Source: an uncultured Flavobacteriaceae bacterium (lineage in GTDB: Bacteria; Bacteroidota; Bacteroidia; Flavobacteriales; Flavobacteriaceae). From it: a DNA stretch of 64,000 nt. Positions within the stretch are counted from its first letter, which is position 1; each line of letters begins with the position of its first letter. Below are positions 8,866-18,272 of the stretch, in pieces. Position numbers and translations under genes: made by a program. The notes beneath the pieces were generated by a model, which ran no database searches, had not been told where the DNA came from, and was given only the letters and a program-made list of their open reading frames with translations. The stretch covers positions 1-64,000 of the forward strand of contig CAJXUB010000002.1 of NCBI GenBank assembly GCA_913061125.1. The letters run 5' to 3'.

Positions 8866-11733
8866 TTAATTTTTAATCAGTTTTTGATAAGTTGTTCGCC
8901 CAGTGGTAGTCCTGACTTTAACTAAGTAAAGCCCCTGGTTTAATTTTGAGACATCGATTGGTTGGCCCAGTTGATACCTCTTCTGTTGTTTTAAAATCGA
9001 TTTGCCACTAATATCAAAAATCTCGATGTACTCAAGATCGTTATTAAACTGAATGGTTTCTTTTGCCGGGTTGGGGTGCATAACCGGTTCAAGTTTTTCA
9101 ACAGATGCGATACTTAAAGATGCTGCTGCTGCATTACCAAAAATTCTAAATTCCCCTGCAGGAATACTGATTGGCGCGGTGGTACTTGTCACATTAATGG
9201 TATTACTTCCAGTTGGATCCATAAGATTGTACCATGTCCCTGTGTATGGAAAATCGGGAGTGATGTTTTGAGGTGTTAAGTTGAAATTGGCCAAAATCAC
9301 AACGTTTTTCAGAGAGTTTGCTGGGAGGGCGTCATCCCAAATGAAAATTCTTGGAGTGAGTGTTCCTGAGTTGATGTTATAATTGCCTTCAAACACGGCT
9401 TCATTAATTTTTAAAGCATTGAGTTTTGACCAAGTGTTATAAATCTCACTTCTAAGAGCGTCATTGGCCCAGTTATTCGCCCATTGGGGTTGTGGTTTGG
9501 TGTCGAGTTTACAGTCCCCATCGTTACCGTTAGGGTCGTTAACAGAGCCATCATTACATGTGAAGATGGAGTTTTCCATTCCTAATTCGCCAAAATGCCA
9601 AATCATTTTAGGTCCAGGGATGGTTAGTGTTACTGCACCGAGGGCTGGCATGCGTTGTAGGGCAGTATTCAGCTCGGTAATGTCATAAGAACCACCGGAT
9701 GCTCCATACAATAGATTTCGATACATCAGGCGTTCTTCGTCATGACTTTCGGCGTAACCGATAAGGCGTTTTCCAACAAAGTTTTGACTGTTATGCCCCA
9801 TGCCTTCAAAATTGGAATCGCTGGCGTAGCCCATTGTTAATTGGTTGTAGGGGTTGGTCATTTTTGACCAGAGCATGATGCCTTTTCCTTCGTCGATTCT
9901 ATAATCGGCCCATTCTTTTTGTTCCTGTGCGCCACCGAGATGTTCAAAAATAACATAATGATTGGGGTCCAAACTCCAGGAGTAGTCGGCATATTCTTTG
10001 AGGACCGCAACTCGGTCCGCTTGGTAACTGTTGGTACACCCTTGGTCAGCTGCGGTACAATTTTGTGTAAATCCTTTGGTTAAATCCCATCGGAATCCAT
10101 CTATTTTATACTCCTCAATCCAGTGCTTTACCACTCGTTTGGCGTAGTTTCGGGTTAAGGTGCTGCTGTGGTCGAAATCTGAGCCAACACTATAACTGTG
10201 GCGTGCTTCTGTGTTAAAGTAGGGATTTTCGGTGCTTGGTTCACCCCAACCGTTTTCGTCAGGGTCGTCCATCCACATTCGAACTAATGGATTTCGTCCA
10301 AAAGCGTGATTGAGTGCCAAATCTAAAATAACGGCTATGCCGTTTTGATGGCAAATATCTACTAACTCTTTGAATTTATCTTGGGTTCCATAAAATTTAT
10401 CTAAAGCCAAATGAAATGAGGTATTGTACCCCCAACTTTCATTGCCTTCAAATTCCATTATCGGCATGAGTTCTATGGCATTGATATTCAAATTTTTGAG
10501 GTAATCAATCTTGTCAATAACGTCTTGAAAGTTCCGATCTGCATCAAAGTCTCTTATGAGTAATTCATAGATAATTAAATCTTCTTTGGCTGGTTTTTCA
10601 AATTCTACTACCTGCCAGTTGTATTGGGTTTGTCCTGTCTGTAGGACAGTTACCTCGCGCTCTTGCCCTTGCGGATAAGTGGGGATGTTAGGGTAAGTTT
10701 CAGAGGGAATGTAAGGATCGTCAAAAGGCGATAATACTAAGGTGGAGTAGGGGTCTGCAGTTTTAACTAATCTTGGTGACCCCGAAATTGTTGATTGGTC
10801 AAAAACCCAATATTGATAGGTTTCCAATTGCCCAGATGTTAATCCGTCCAATTCCAACCAAAATAAATCCGAGTTTGGGTCTTTTTTCATAGCATGATTG
10901 GCCGAAGGTGTCCAATTATTAAAACTTCCCGCCACGTAAATAAAATCTTTGAACGGGGCCTCCAAAACCAAGGTGGCCTTACTGCTGTCGTTTTCATTGT
11001 AATTGATACCTTGCTGAAGACCACTTGGAATCGCTTGGCTTACGGTATTATTGACAAAAATGTTAAAATTTTTGGTTACATTATTTGAACCCTGACTGAC
11101 CACGAGTTGGCAGGTTTTGTTTTCCGTGATGTTTGTTACAAATGAACTTTGATAAAACGTCGTATTTGATGCTGTGTGGTAGCTCATACCATCAACAAAA
11201 AGTTCATAATTTGCAGGGCCATTGGTATTTGATGCTAAAATTTGGGTTTGACCTCCAGAGTTGACCAAAACCACACCGCTGGAGTTGGGATTGATCATCG
11301 AGACTTGAAATGCGCCAACGTTAAAAAAGAAATCTGAACAACCGTTATCTTTTAGCTCTTGCGATCCATCTTCCGATCGAAAGACCATTCCCATTTTCGT
11401 AATTGTACTGGCTTCAGCAGCAGATAAACTATAGTAGGTCTGTGGGACAAATGTAATACTCCAAATTCCATCACCGTTATTGGTCATTTCACCAACGCCA
11501 TCGTCTTGTCCCCAATTTCCAACGACTGAAACGCCCCATGCGTCACTGTCGGTACCGACGCCAGAATGTAAATACACTTTGTTGGGGTTGTTCATTCCAT
11601 TACAATTTGATGCTGTACTGTTTATATCAACTGTTATGGTAACTTGTTGATTAATTTCAATGGGGCTTGGATTGGTACTGACTTGAGCAAATCCTAAAAC
11701 GGGCAACAAGTAGAGTAAGACTAATTTTTTCAT
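8866..11733 (-). CDS. Secreted GH13 alpha-amylase family enzyme with T9SS sorting domain
   Basis: Extracellular or surface glucan hydrolase of 955 residues. A signal peptide (MKKLVLLYLLPVLGFAQ) is followed by N-terminal beta-sandwich modules including a CBM48-like segment (VAGSFNNWTPSANHAM, about residue 265). The GH13 barrel shows region I DLALNHAFG (about 473), region II GFRWDLTKGF with the nucleophile Asp (about 546), region III IFEHLGG with the acid Glu (about 597) and region IV ESHDEER (about 664). The last 75 or so residues are a type A T9SS sorting domain (MHPNPAKETIQF ... YQKLIKN). It is the distal gene of the SusCDE side of the locus, but a hairpin at 11765-11798 separates it from SusE, so its expression may be lower or separately driven. 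Confidence 0.93.
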   Translation of the reverse strand: MKKLVLLYLLPVLGFAQVSTNPSPIEINQQVTITVDINSTASNCNGMNNPNKVYLHSGVGTDSDAWGVSVVGNWGQDDGVGEMTNNGDGIWSITFVPQTYYSLSAAEASTITKMGMVFRSEDGSQELKDNGCSDFFFNVGAFQVSMINPNSSGVVLVNSGGQTQILASNTNGPANYELFVDGMSYHTASNTTFYQSSFVTNITENKTCQLVVSQGSNNVTKNFNIFVNNTVSQAIPSGLQQGINYNENDSSKATLVLEAPFKDFIYVAGSFNNWTPSANHAMKKDPNSDLFWLELDGLTSGQLETYQYWVFDQSTISGSPRLVKTADPYSTLVLSPFDDPYIPSETYPNIPTYPQGQEREVTVLQTGQTQYNWQVVEFEKPAKEDLIIYELLIRDFDADRNFQDVIDKIDYLKNLNINAIELMPIMEFEGNESWGYNTSFHLALDKFYGTQDKFKELVDICHQNGIAVILDLALNHAFGRNPLVRMWMDDPDENGWGEPSTENPYFNTEARHSYSVGSDFDHSSTLTRNYAKRVVKHWIEEYKIDGFRWDLTKGFTQNCTAADQGCTNSYQADRVAVLKEYADYSWSLDPNHYVIFEHLGGAQEQKEWADYRIDEGKGIMLWSKMTNPYNQLTMGYASDSNFEGMGHNSQNFVGKRLIGYAESHDEERLMYRNLLYGASGGSYDITELNTALQRMPALGAVTLTIPGPKMIWHFGELGMENSIFTCNDGSVNDPNGNDGDCKLDTKPQPQWANNWANDALRSEIYNTWSKLNALKINEAVFEGNYNINSGTLTPRIFIWDDALPANSLKNVVILANFNLTPQNITPDFPYTGTWYNLMDPTGSNTINVTSTTAPISIPAGEFRIFGNAAAASLSIASVEKLEPVMHPNPAKETIQFNNDLEYIEIFDISGKSILKQQKRYQLGQPIDVSKLNQGLYLVKVRTTTGRTTYQKLIKN

Positions 11734-11764
11734 GAGATAAAATTATAATAAAATTCAATTAATT

Positions 11765-11798
11765 AAAAAAAGGAGCTGATGTTTATCAGCCCCTTTTT
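11765..11798. terminator. Terminator or attenuator between SusE and the amylase gene
   Basis: Stem AAAAAGG-A-GCTGA / TCAGC-C-CCTTTTT with loop TGTTTA (5-bp GC-containing inner stem, one A-C mismatch, then GG/CC and A/T tract). On the minus strand it follows the SusE stop and ends in a T-run. It may end or attenuate the SusCDE transcript before the amylase. Confidence 0.75.
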
Positions 11799-11818
11799 GA
11801 AATTCCAATAATCAGAAT

Positions 11819-13153
11819 TTACCACGGATATAAAGTTATTGTTGGTGTACTTCCTGAAAAATTCAAGATGATGTTGTATGTTCCTGCAGAGACAGGAATG
11901 TTACTCCCATTAACGTCCATATCGTTGGTTGTAGAACCGGCGTTGTAAGATGAAGAACCATAGTTTAATGCCCAGGCATCGTTCTGCCGAACTTTAATTT
12001 CTCCGTCGTTGAGAACGGCACCATTAATATAGTAGTAACCTTCGTTGATTCCGAAATCGGGAATAAATTTTTGGTTAGGCCCATCCCAGCCATTAGCAGT
12101 TGCACTTCCTACAAGACCCCAAACATCCATTTCTTCGAATGAGTATTCAAGAGTGTTAAGATTAAATGTCACTAAATAATGACCTGCAGAAACAGCAATA
12201 TTGTCACCACCTGTTTCTAAAGAACCATCTGCACCAGTATCGCCATAGTTCACTCCCCAATCTTCGTTGAATCTAAATTTGGCTTCACCATCTGCTAAAG
12301 TGATAACGGTTCGCCAATCGTCAGAAAAAGAGTTGTAATGTAGCTTGACATCCGGAGCTCCCCAACCGCTTGGTGTAGCACTTCCTACAATTCCCCAAGA
12401 ATAGGGTTCCATGGTGTAGGTAAGATTAGCCATATTAACGGTGATTTTGTAGGTTCCTGCACTAACTACTATGTTAGCTCCATTGCCTTCCAGCGTCCCA
12501 TCTGCGCCGTTATCTCCGAAGTTTTCAGTCCACAAGTTATCTTTTCTAAATTTTATTTCTCCATCTCTTAGCGTCACATAAGCTACATACTCGTCTGCTG
12601 TCGCAGTGGTGTAGAAGGGTAAATCAGGAATGTTTTCATTACCCCAGCCACCTGGTGTAGCACTTCCAACAACCCCTAGATTTGTAGACAAGTCAAGAAT
12701 TGAAGAATATGGTGTTACAGTTAACGAAACAGCATCTGAAATCATTTCCTGAAATGAGCTCAGTGTTGTTTTAACTTTAATGTCAATAACAGACTGCTCA
12801 TTTGGAGATAATCCAAGCGAGAGTAATTTATTGTTGAGTTCAGCAACACTAAAATTATAACTGTAGTTAGATCCTGCAGAGATCAATTGTGCTGCAGAAA
12901 AATCGCCTCCAGAGACATCCATCATGATGGTGTAGGAGGGGGCTGCATCAAATCCAAAATTTGGCAATGACCAAGATACACTTACAGCATCAGCAGTAGC
13001 ATTATCCTCAGTCAAAACAACGCTGTCTGTTGAAAGTGACACAATAGTGTTTGCGGTTGGATCGAGTAGAACGGTGTCAACATCGTCACAAGCCACAAAA
13101 AGGGCACAGACGAGTATTAATGTATAGATTGATTTATTTATAAATTTTTTCAT
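11819..13153 (-). CDS. susE: SusE/SusF-like starch-binding outer-membrane lipoprotein
   Basis: Surface lipoprotein of 444 residues that binds alpha-glucan. The signal peptide ends at lipobox LFVAC (Cys 22). Residues about 25-150 form the Ig-like SusE N-terminal domain. Three tandem glycan-binding modules follow at about 158-249, 252-340 and 344-444, each beginning (W/L)G(I/V/L)VGSAT and containing a KFR...W..N(F/Y)GD core, then an SAGxY...NxxxxxxT strand. It starts 11 bases after the SusD stop, so it belongs to the susCDE operon. Very similar module sequence also occurs inside the neighbouring SusD, which is unusual. Confidence 0.92.
   Translation of the reverse strand: MKKFINKSIYTLILVCALFVACDDVDTVLLDPTANTIVSLSTDSVVLTEDNATADAVSVSWSLPNFGFDAAPSYTIMMDVSGGDFSAAQLISAGSNYSYNFSVAELNNKLLSLGLSPNEQSVIDIKVKTTLSSFQEMISDAVSLTVTPYSSILDLSTNLGVVGSATPGGWGNENIPDLPFYTTATADEYVAYVTLRDGEIKFRKDNLWTENFGDNGADGTLEGNGANIVVSAGTYKITVNMANLTYTMEPYSWGIVGSATPSGWGAPDVKLHYNSFSDDWRTVITLADGEAKFRFNEDWGVNYGDTGADGSLETGGDNIAVSAGHYLVTFNLNTLEYSFEEMDVWGLVGSATANGWDGPNQKFIPDFGINEGYYYINGAVLNDGEIKVRQNDAWALNYGSSSYNAGSTTNDMDVNGSNIPVSAGTYNIILNFSGSTPTITLYPW
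11822..12682 (-). repeat. Three tandem copies of a SusE-type glycan-binding module
   Basis: Copies lie at about 12407-12682, 12134-12400 and 11822-12124 within susE. Each encodes about 90-100 residues with the pattern WGxVGSATxxGW ... KFRxxxxWxxNYGDxGADGxLExxGxNI ... SAGxYxxxxNxxxLxYxxE. The middle copy is closest to the module found in susD. The third is more diverged (NYGSSS in place of NYGDTG). Confidence 0.9.
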
Positions 13154-13164
13154 ATCTAATGTTT

Positions 13165-15069
13165 TTAGTAACCTTCGTTTTGTTGAAGATTTGGATTAGC
13201 TGAAATTGATGATGATGGAATCGGGAAGACATTTCTAAATGTGTCTGTTGATGTTCCATCTGGCTGATTGGCTTTAAAAGGCCATACATAGCTAGATGTT
13301 GTGAAATAGCCATGTCGAACCAAATCGGTACGTCGTTGACCTTCCCAATAGAGTTCCCTAGAGCGTTCATCCAACAAATAATCTAACGTCATGTCAGAAG
13401 CGCTAATATTGTAATTAGAATTTCCATATCCTCTTTCTCTTAATTCGTTGATTTTAGCAACGGCTAAATTCATATCACCTCCGCCGCCTCTTAAGGTTGC
13501 TTCGGCGTAGTTTAAATAAATTTCTGCTAAACGAATCAAAGCCAAGTCTGTGTCTACAAAGTTTCCTGATGTATCGGCTCCTTGATTTCCGTTGGAGTCT
13601 ATATTTTTAAACTTCGTAACGGCATATCCGTCTGTAAACGTCGGAATATCTTCAATTTCTAGATTCTGCCCATCGGTGTAGAACATTCCTCTGCTATCAA
13701 TTTCTGGCATGACTTCAGTGAGTGTGTATGTTAGGGAGTTCAGGTTGAGAACTACATGATATACGCCGTCTCCAGGAACCACAATATTGTCACCACCGCC
13801 TTCAAGGGTTCCATCGGCTCCAGTATCTCCGTAGTTTTGTCCCCAATCTTCATTGAATCGGAATTTCATCTGGTTTCCTAAAAGAGAAGCATACAACTCA
13901 AAGACATTAGAGCTGGTTTCATACATTTCCATGTCTGGACCGTTCCAACTGTTAGGCGTAGCATCTCCTACTAATCCCCAGTCTGAAAGTGTTCCCGAAA
14001 GAGAATTATTCAAGGCGGTTACATCTATATCACCTTCAGGAAATTTTTGAACAAGACTTTTTGTTGTTCTAAGACCGCCCCATCCACCGTTGACACCAAA
14101 GTCTCCGGCTGGCATGCTGCCACCAATAGCGGCATGAACCAAGAAGGTTGTTCCGCCATAGGTTTGTGAATTTAAACCATCAAAATTAGCCGTAAAAATG
14201 AACTCATTTTGAGCACCATTGGTATCATTGTCCGCTAAGAACAACTCGTCATAAGCGGTTCCATTGCCGTTGGCGTCATTCATATTTATCATGTATGTGG
14301 AGTTTATCACATCATTCGAATAGGTTACACAATCAGAGTAACGTGGGGTTCCAGTCCATACTTCAGCATTTAGATAGAGTTTTGACAATAAAGCCCATGC
14401 TGCCACTTGATCTACACGACCGTACTCATTTGAACCAGAAGCCATCAGTTGATCTTTGATTTCTAGTAATTCAGATTCAACAAAATTAAATAGATCTGCT
14501 CTAGAGCTTTGTTGTGGTAAATCAGTAGAGATTGATGTTGTTAAAGGAACCTTACCGTACAAATCAATCAAATTGTAATAGGCGAATGCTCTTAAAAATC
14601 GTGCTTCAGCAATGTAAGTTGATACTACAGCATCAGACAGGTTAGAAGCATTTGAAATAAATGAATTACAGAACGATACTTCTTGAGCTAGCCGATTGTA
14701 CATGGCTTCAGTGAAATCATTACTTGAGGACCAGTACATCCCATGTAAATCTGGGAGGCCTGGGTCTCCCCATCCTACAACGGCGTGGTCTGTTGTGAGC
14801 TCATTTAAGTTAAAGAGCATTCTGGTAAATTGAGAAAACCCTTCATCGATATCTGCAATATCAGGTTGCCCAGCAGGACCATTTTGCCCAGTCAGAGCTA
14901 AACTGGCATACAATTTAGCTAAAGCACTTTTTGCTTCTTCAGCATTCACAAAGACGTTTTCTTCAGTAAAACTATCTGGGTCAATTGGTGTTTGATTCAA
15001 GTCATCGTGACAAGATAAAACGCCAATGCTAACCGCTAATAATAAAATTAATTTTTTCATCGTTTTCAT
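13165..15069 (-). CDS. susD: SusD-like outer-membrane nutrient-binding lipoprotein with inserted SusE-type module
   Basis: Surface lid of the SusC transporter. The 634-residue lipoprotein (lipobox VLSC, Cys 20) has the RagB/SusD helical TPR core (YIAEARFLRAFAYYNLIDLYG, residues about 152-172) and the family's C-terminal signature (DLALIRLAEIYLNYAEA, then LDERSRELYWEGQRRTDLVRHG). It is about 90 residues longer than typical SusD because residues about 361-453 are a SusE/SusF-like starch-binding module inserted before the conserved DSRGMFYTDGQ segment. Met 1 (15069) and Met 4 (15060) are both plausible starts. It begins six bases after the SusC stop. Confidence 0.95.
   Translation of the reverse strand: MKTMKKLILLLAVSIGVLSCHDDLNQTPIDPDSFTEENVFVNAEEAKSALAKLYASLALTGQNGPAGQPDIADIDEGFSQFTRMLFNLNELTTDHAVVGWGDPGLPDLHGMYWSSSNDFTEAMYNRLAQEVSFCNSFISNASNLSDAVVSTYIAEARFLRAFAYYNLIDLYGKVPLTTSISTDLPQQSSRADLFNFVESELLEIKDQLMASGSNEYGRVDQVAAWALLSKLYLNAEVWTGTPRYSDCVTYSNDVINSTYMINMNDANGNGTAYDELFLADNDTNGAQNEFIFTANFDGLNSQTYGGTTFLVHAAIGGSMPAGDFGVNGGWGGLRTTKSLVQKFPEGDIDVTALNNSLSGTLSDWGLVGDATPNSWNGPDMEMYETSSNVFELYASLLGNQMKFRFNEDWGQNYGDTGADGTLEGGGDNIVVPGDGVYHVVLNLNSLTYTLTEVMPEIDSRGMFYTDGQNLEIEDIPTFTDGYAVTKFKNIDSNGNQGADTSGNFVDTDLALIRLAEIYLNYAEATLRGGGGDMNLAVAKINELRERGYGNSNYNISASDMTLDYLLDERSRELYWEGQRRTDLVRHGYFTTSSYVWPFKANQPDGTSTDTFRNVFPIPSSSISANPNLQQNEGY
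13711..13989 (-). repeat. SusE-type glycan-binding module inserted in susD
   Basis: Encodes residues about 361-453 of SusD: WGLVGDATPNSWNGPD, then KFRFNEDWGQNYGDTGADG, LEGGGDNI and a closing NLNSLTYTLTEV strand. The core is nearly identical to the middle module of SusE (KFRFNEDWGVNYGDTGADG), and the DNA is similar too. The copies probably arose by duplication between neighbouring genes. Confidence 0.85.
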
Positions 15070-15075
15070 GTTTTA

Positions 15076-17985
15076 TTAAAAGTCAATATTTACACCGAAT
15101 ACAAAAGATTGAGGCCTTGGGTAGAAATTATTATCAATTCCACCAAAAATCTCTGGATCTAAACCATCATAGTCGGTAATAGTCAATACATTTTGCATTG
15201 AACCGTATACTCTAAATGTAGTATCGCTGTTACTGTCAAAGGTGTAACCAATAGCAATATTATCTATTCTGAAAAATGACGCTTCTTTCACATAGTGTGA
15301 ACTTAACAAGTTGTTTTCAGTAATATTTTCAAATCCTGTATCAAAATAATCGGAGTGAAGATTAGTCAAAATACTATTTTCTGTTGCTCTTCTGAGGTAT
15401 GCGGTACTGGAGGCCACGTTATCGTAGGCATAGTTGCCAAGACTGGCTCGAGTAACCATTGCAAAATCCCAATTTTTATAGTTCAAATTGGTATTGAGCC
15501 CCATGGTGATATCGGCGAATGGCGATTTATGGAAGAATTTATCATCGTCGTTGATGATATCATCTCCGTTTCGGTCGACATATACGCCTTCAATGGGCTT
15601 TCCATTGGCATCATAAACTTGTTCAAAAACAAAGAAGCTATTTGGAACTTGCCCTTGTGTGTGCAACTGTACATTGTTTCCAACGCCACCGCTGATACCC
15701 CCCGTTGGTTGATCAAATGGAAGGTTAGTTATGGAGTTATCGTTAAATGCGATGTTATAGCCAACAGTCCATTCAAGCTCGTCAGTCACAACGGGTGTGG
15801 CATTCAACATGATTTCCAATCCTTTGTTTTCCATGTCACCGATGTTTTTATCCACTCGGTTTCCAAAGTTTGTAAAGGGGTCGACGGAAGAGAAAGCAAT
15901 CAAATCTTTCGTTTCTCGGATGTAGTAATTTACAGAACCAGATAAACGATTATCTAAGACCGCGAAATCAACCCCAAAGTTTGTGGTTCGTCCAATTTCC
16001 CATCTCAATTCTTCGTTTAGAGGTTCCGGTCTGTACGTTTGGTAAAATGAGCTTCCAAATTGATAGTTAGCCGTAGAAGTACTTCCGGTGTATCGGGTTA
16101 AGAATCGGTAATCGCCTAATCCGTTCACATTTCCGACTTCACCGTACCCCACACGAAGTTTCAATTCATCAAAAAATGAATCTCCCATAAAATCTTCTTT
16201 GTGAAGATTCCATGCTGCTGCAACAGAGGGGAAGTAACCCCAACGGTCATCAGGATTTAACTTAGATGATGCATCTGCTCTGAGGGTTGCAGTTAGTAAG
16301 TATTTACCATCAAAATCGTAATTTAAACGGCCAAAATAGGATAGTAGGACGTTTTTAGATTTATCAATAAATTCAAAATCATTTCCATCTTCTTCAGCTT
16401 CGCTATCGTAGCTGTAGTTGTAGAATTCGAACGATTGGTACGAGTGCCCTAAAACAGCCGTTAAATTATGAACCTCATTGAAGGTCTTATTGTACGTCAG
16501 ATACGCGTCAAACAAAGAGTTTGTAGCTTCATTTCTGAAACGACTTTCCGCCCCGTCAAATGTTGGGTCAGACGTTGGCATGTTGGCAGAAGTTATGGTT
16601 CCACCGCTTCCGTTACTTTGGTCGATACCAACCTTTACACTGGCTACAAGACCCTCTACAAATGGTACAGAATAATCGAATTTTGCATTCGAAACAATTC
16701 TGTTTACTTTGCTTTTATCGCTGGTCAAATCGAGTAAAGCTACAGGGTTTGTCGGGGCCAAGTTGTACTGACTGCCTGTTCCCGGATCGATCCAAGAGTA
16801 GTATCCACCGTAAGGCGATGTTTCGTCGCGAACATTTTGAGTAGGGTCAAAAGATATGGCATTTCCTATGGCACCTCTGTTGGCAAACGTATTGTTGGTA
16901 AACGAATAGAGCGTGTTAAAACTCATTTTTAAATCGCCGCCAAATGCTTCTGGCTTAAAATTGATAGATGCCGTTTTTCGGTCAAAATTATCACCTTTTA
17001 AAATTCCATCGTGGTCCGAATAACCCAACGAAAATCGAATGGGCATATTGACCAATTGCCCCGTAGCGCTTAACGAATAGTCTTGTCCCATAGCAGAATT
17101 GTAGATTTCGTCTTGCCAGTTGGTGTTGGCATTACCCAAACGGCTTATGGCAGCAGCGTCTTCAGTTCGTTGAACAATTCCTTTAAACTGGCCCGCACTC
17201 ATTACATCCACTTGATTGATTGGATTATGCGAAGTTGTGGAAGCATTGAAGTTAAATTTAAAATCTCCAGATTTACCGGATTTGGTTGTAATAATAATTA
17301 CCCCATTGGCTCCACGCGATCCATAAATTGCAGTAGCTGAGGCATCTTTAAGGACGACCATACTTTCAATATCATTTGGATTGATAAGGTTAAGGGGGTT
17401 TCTTGATCCCCCAACGCCACCGTCGTTCAATGGAATACCATCTACGACGTAAAGCGGGTTGCTGGACAAACTCAAAGATCCGTTTCCACGAATTCGAATG
17501 ACTTGACCATCGCCAGGAGCACCACTTCCAGAGGTTACGGTAACACCTGCGATTTTACCACTAATTAATTGTTGCGCAGATACCAAAGGGCCTTGGTTGA
17601 AGTCCTCTGAGGTTATAAGATCTGCAGCTCCTGTTAAATCTTCTTTTTTAACACTACCATACCCAATGAGGACAACTTCGTCCAATGCCGAGGCATCTTC
17701 AGTCATTGCTACATCCAACTGAGTTTGACCGCTAAATGAAACTTCTTGCGTGGTAAAACCAACGTAAGAGAATACAATAACGTCTCCGTTTTTTGCGGAG
17801 ATTTGATAATTACCATCAAAATCGGTGGTAGTTCCAGTGGTTGTTCCCTTGATAAGAACATTAACACCAGGAAGTGGAAGTCCACTTGCTTGTTCACTTA
17901 CGGTTCCTTGAACGATAGATTGGCCCAGCGCAAAAGCAGGAATCAACAGCATTAGAAACAATAAGTTTTTGATTGTCTTTTTCAT
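15076..17985 (-). CDS. susC: SusC/RagA-like TonB-dependent transporter
   Basis: Outer-membrane import channel for alpha-gluco-oligosaccharides, powered through TonB. The 969-residue protein has a signal peptide ending ALGQ (about residue 22), a carboxypeptidase-regulatory-like domain (residues about 23-95), a TonB-box-like stretch and plug domain (DEVVLIGYGSVKKEDLTGA to residue about 235, including SNPLYVVDGIP and TAIYGSRGANGVIIITTKSG), and a large beta-barrel ending in FVFGVNIDF with a terminal aromatic residue. It is first in the susCDE operon and diverges from the LacI-type regulator gene with 287 bases between the starts. Confidence 0.97.
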   Translation of the reverse strand: MKKTIKNLLFLMLLIPAFALGQSIVQGTVSEQASGLPLPGVNVLIKGTTTGTTTDFDGNYQISAKNGDVIVFSYVGFTTQEVSFSGQTQLDVAMTEDASALDEVVLIGYGSVKKEDLTGAADLITSEDFNQGPLVSAQQLISGKIAGVTVTSGSGAPGDGQVIRIRGNGSLSLSSNPLYVVDGIPLNDGGVGGSRNPLNLINPNDIESMVVLKDASATAIYGSRGANGVIIITTKSGKSGDFKFNFNASTTSHNPINQVDVMSAGQFKGIVQRTEDAAAISRLGNANTNWQDEIYNSAMGQDYSLSATGQLVNMPIRFSLGYSDHDGILKGDNFDRKTASINFKPEAFGGDLKMSFNTLYSFTNNTFANRGAIGNAISFDPTQNVRDETSPYGGYYSWIDPGTGSQYNLAPTNPVALLDLTSDKSKVNRIVSNAKFDYSVPFVEGLVASVKVGIDQSNGSGGTITSANMPTSDPTFDGAESRFRNEATNSLFDAYLTYNKTFNEVHNLTAVLGHSYQSFEFYNYSYDSEAEEDGNDFEFIDKSKNVLLSYFGRLNYDFDGKYLLTATLRADASSKLNPDDRWGYFPSVAAAWNLHKEDFMGDSFFDELKLRVGYGEVGNVNGLGDYRFLTRYTGSTSTANYQFGSSFYQTYRPEPLNEELRWEIGRTTNFGVDFAVLDNRLSGSVNYYIRETKDLIAFSSVDPFTNFGNRVDKNIGDMENKGLEIMLNATPVVTDELEWTVGYNIAFNDNSITNLPFDQPTGGISGGVGNNVQLHTQGQVPNSFFVFEQVYDANGKPIEGVYVDRNGDDIINDDDKFFHKSPFADITMGLNTNLNYKNWDFAMVTRASLGNYAYDNVASSTAYLRRATENSILTNLHSDYFDTGFENITENNLLSSHYVKEASFFRIDNIAIGYTFDSNSDTTFRVYGSMQNVLTITDYDGLDPEIFGGIDNNFYPRPQSFVFGVNIDF

Positions 17986-18272
17986 AGAATAATTTTAGTT
18001 AGACTAGTTTTAAATTTGACTACTCACAGTTTTCTTTTCGGGGCTAATGTAAATTTTTAAGCTTTCATTAACAATTCCATAATACTACTACAACGTTTTC
18101 GTGTTGATAAGTTTTTGAGGGATTGTTAAAAAACAGGGTTATTTATATTAATAACGTAAAAAAAAGCGCTTTTTATTACTACTTTTGGCAGTAACGTTTG
18201 TCGATTATGTTTTTTTGATAGTCGTAACAAATATACTATTGTTTAGAAATAAACAAAAAAAGTTTAACAATA
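17986..18272. promoter_or_regulatory. Divergent susC / lacI regulatory region
   Basis: The 287 bases between the two starts hold a minus-strand promoter for susC and two copies of the palindrome AACGTT (18092-18097 and 18193-18198) within similar flanks (CAACGTTTTC and GTAACGTTTG). LacI-family operators are usually palindromes centred on CG, so these are candidate sites for the adjacent regulator. A susC leader of more than 200 bases is implied. The lacI promoter was not clear; TACTATTG at 18234-18241 is a weak candidate. Confidence 0.4.
18228..18256 (-). promoter_or_regulatory. Putative susC promoter
   Basis: On the minus strand TTG (18254-18256) is followed after 18 bases by TATATTTG (18228-18235), a good match to the Bacteroidota -33/-7 consensus. 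Transcription would start about 230 bases before the susC ATG, upstream of both AACGTT palindromes. Confidence 0.5.

Noticed and set aside
11822..13989. Repeated DNA across susE and susD considered as a CRISPR or mobile repeat
   Set aside because: The repeats are long, in frame and encode protein modules; there are no spacers or short direct repeats.
15355..15945. Open frame of 196 codons opposite susC
   Set aside because: Lies wholly antisense to a clear SusC barrel, has no recognisable domain or start signals, and is explained by the codon pattern of susC.
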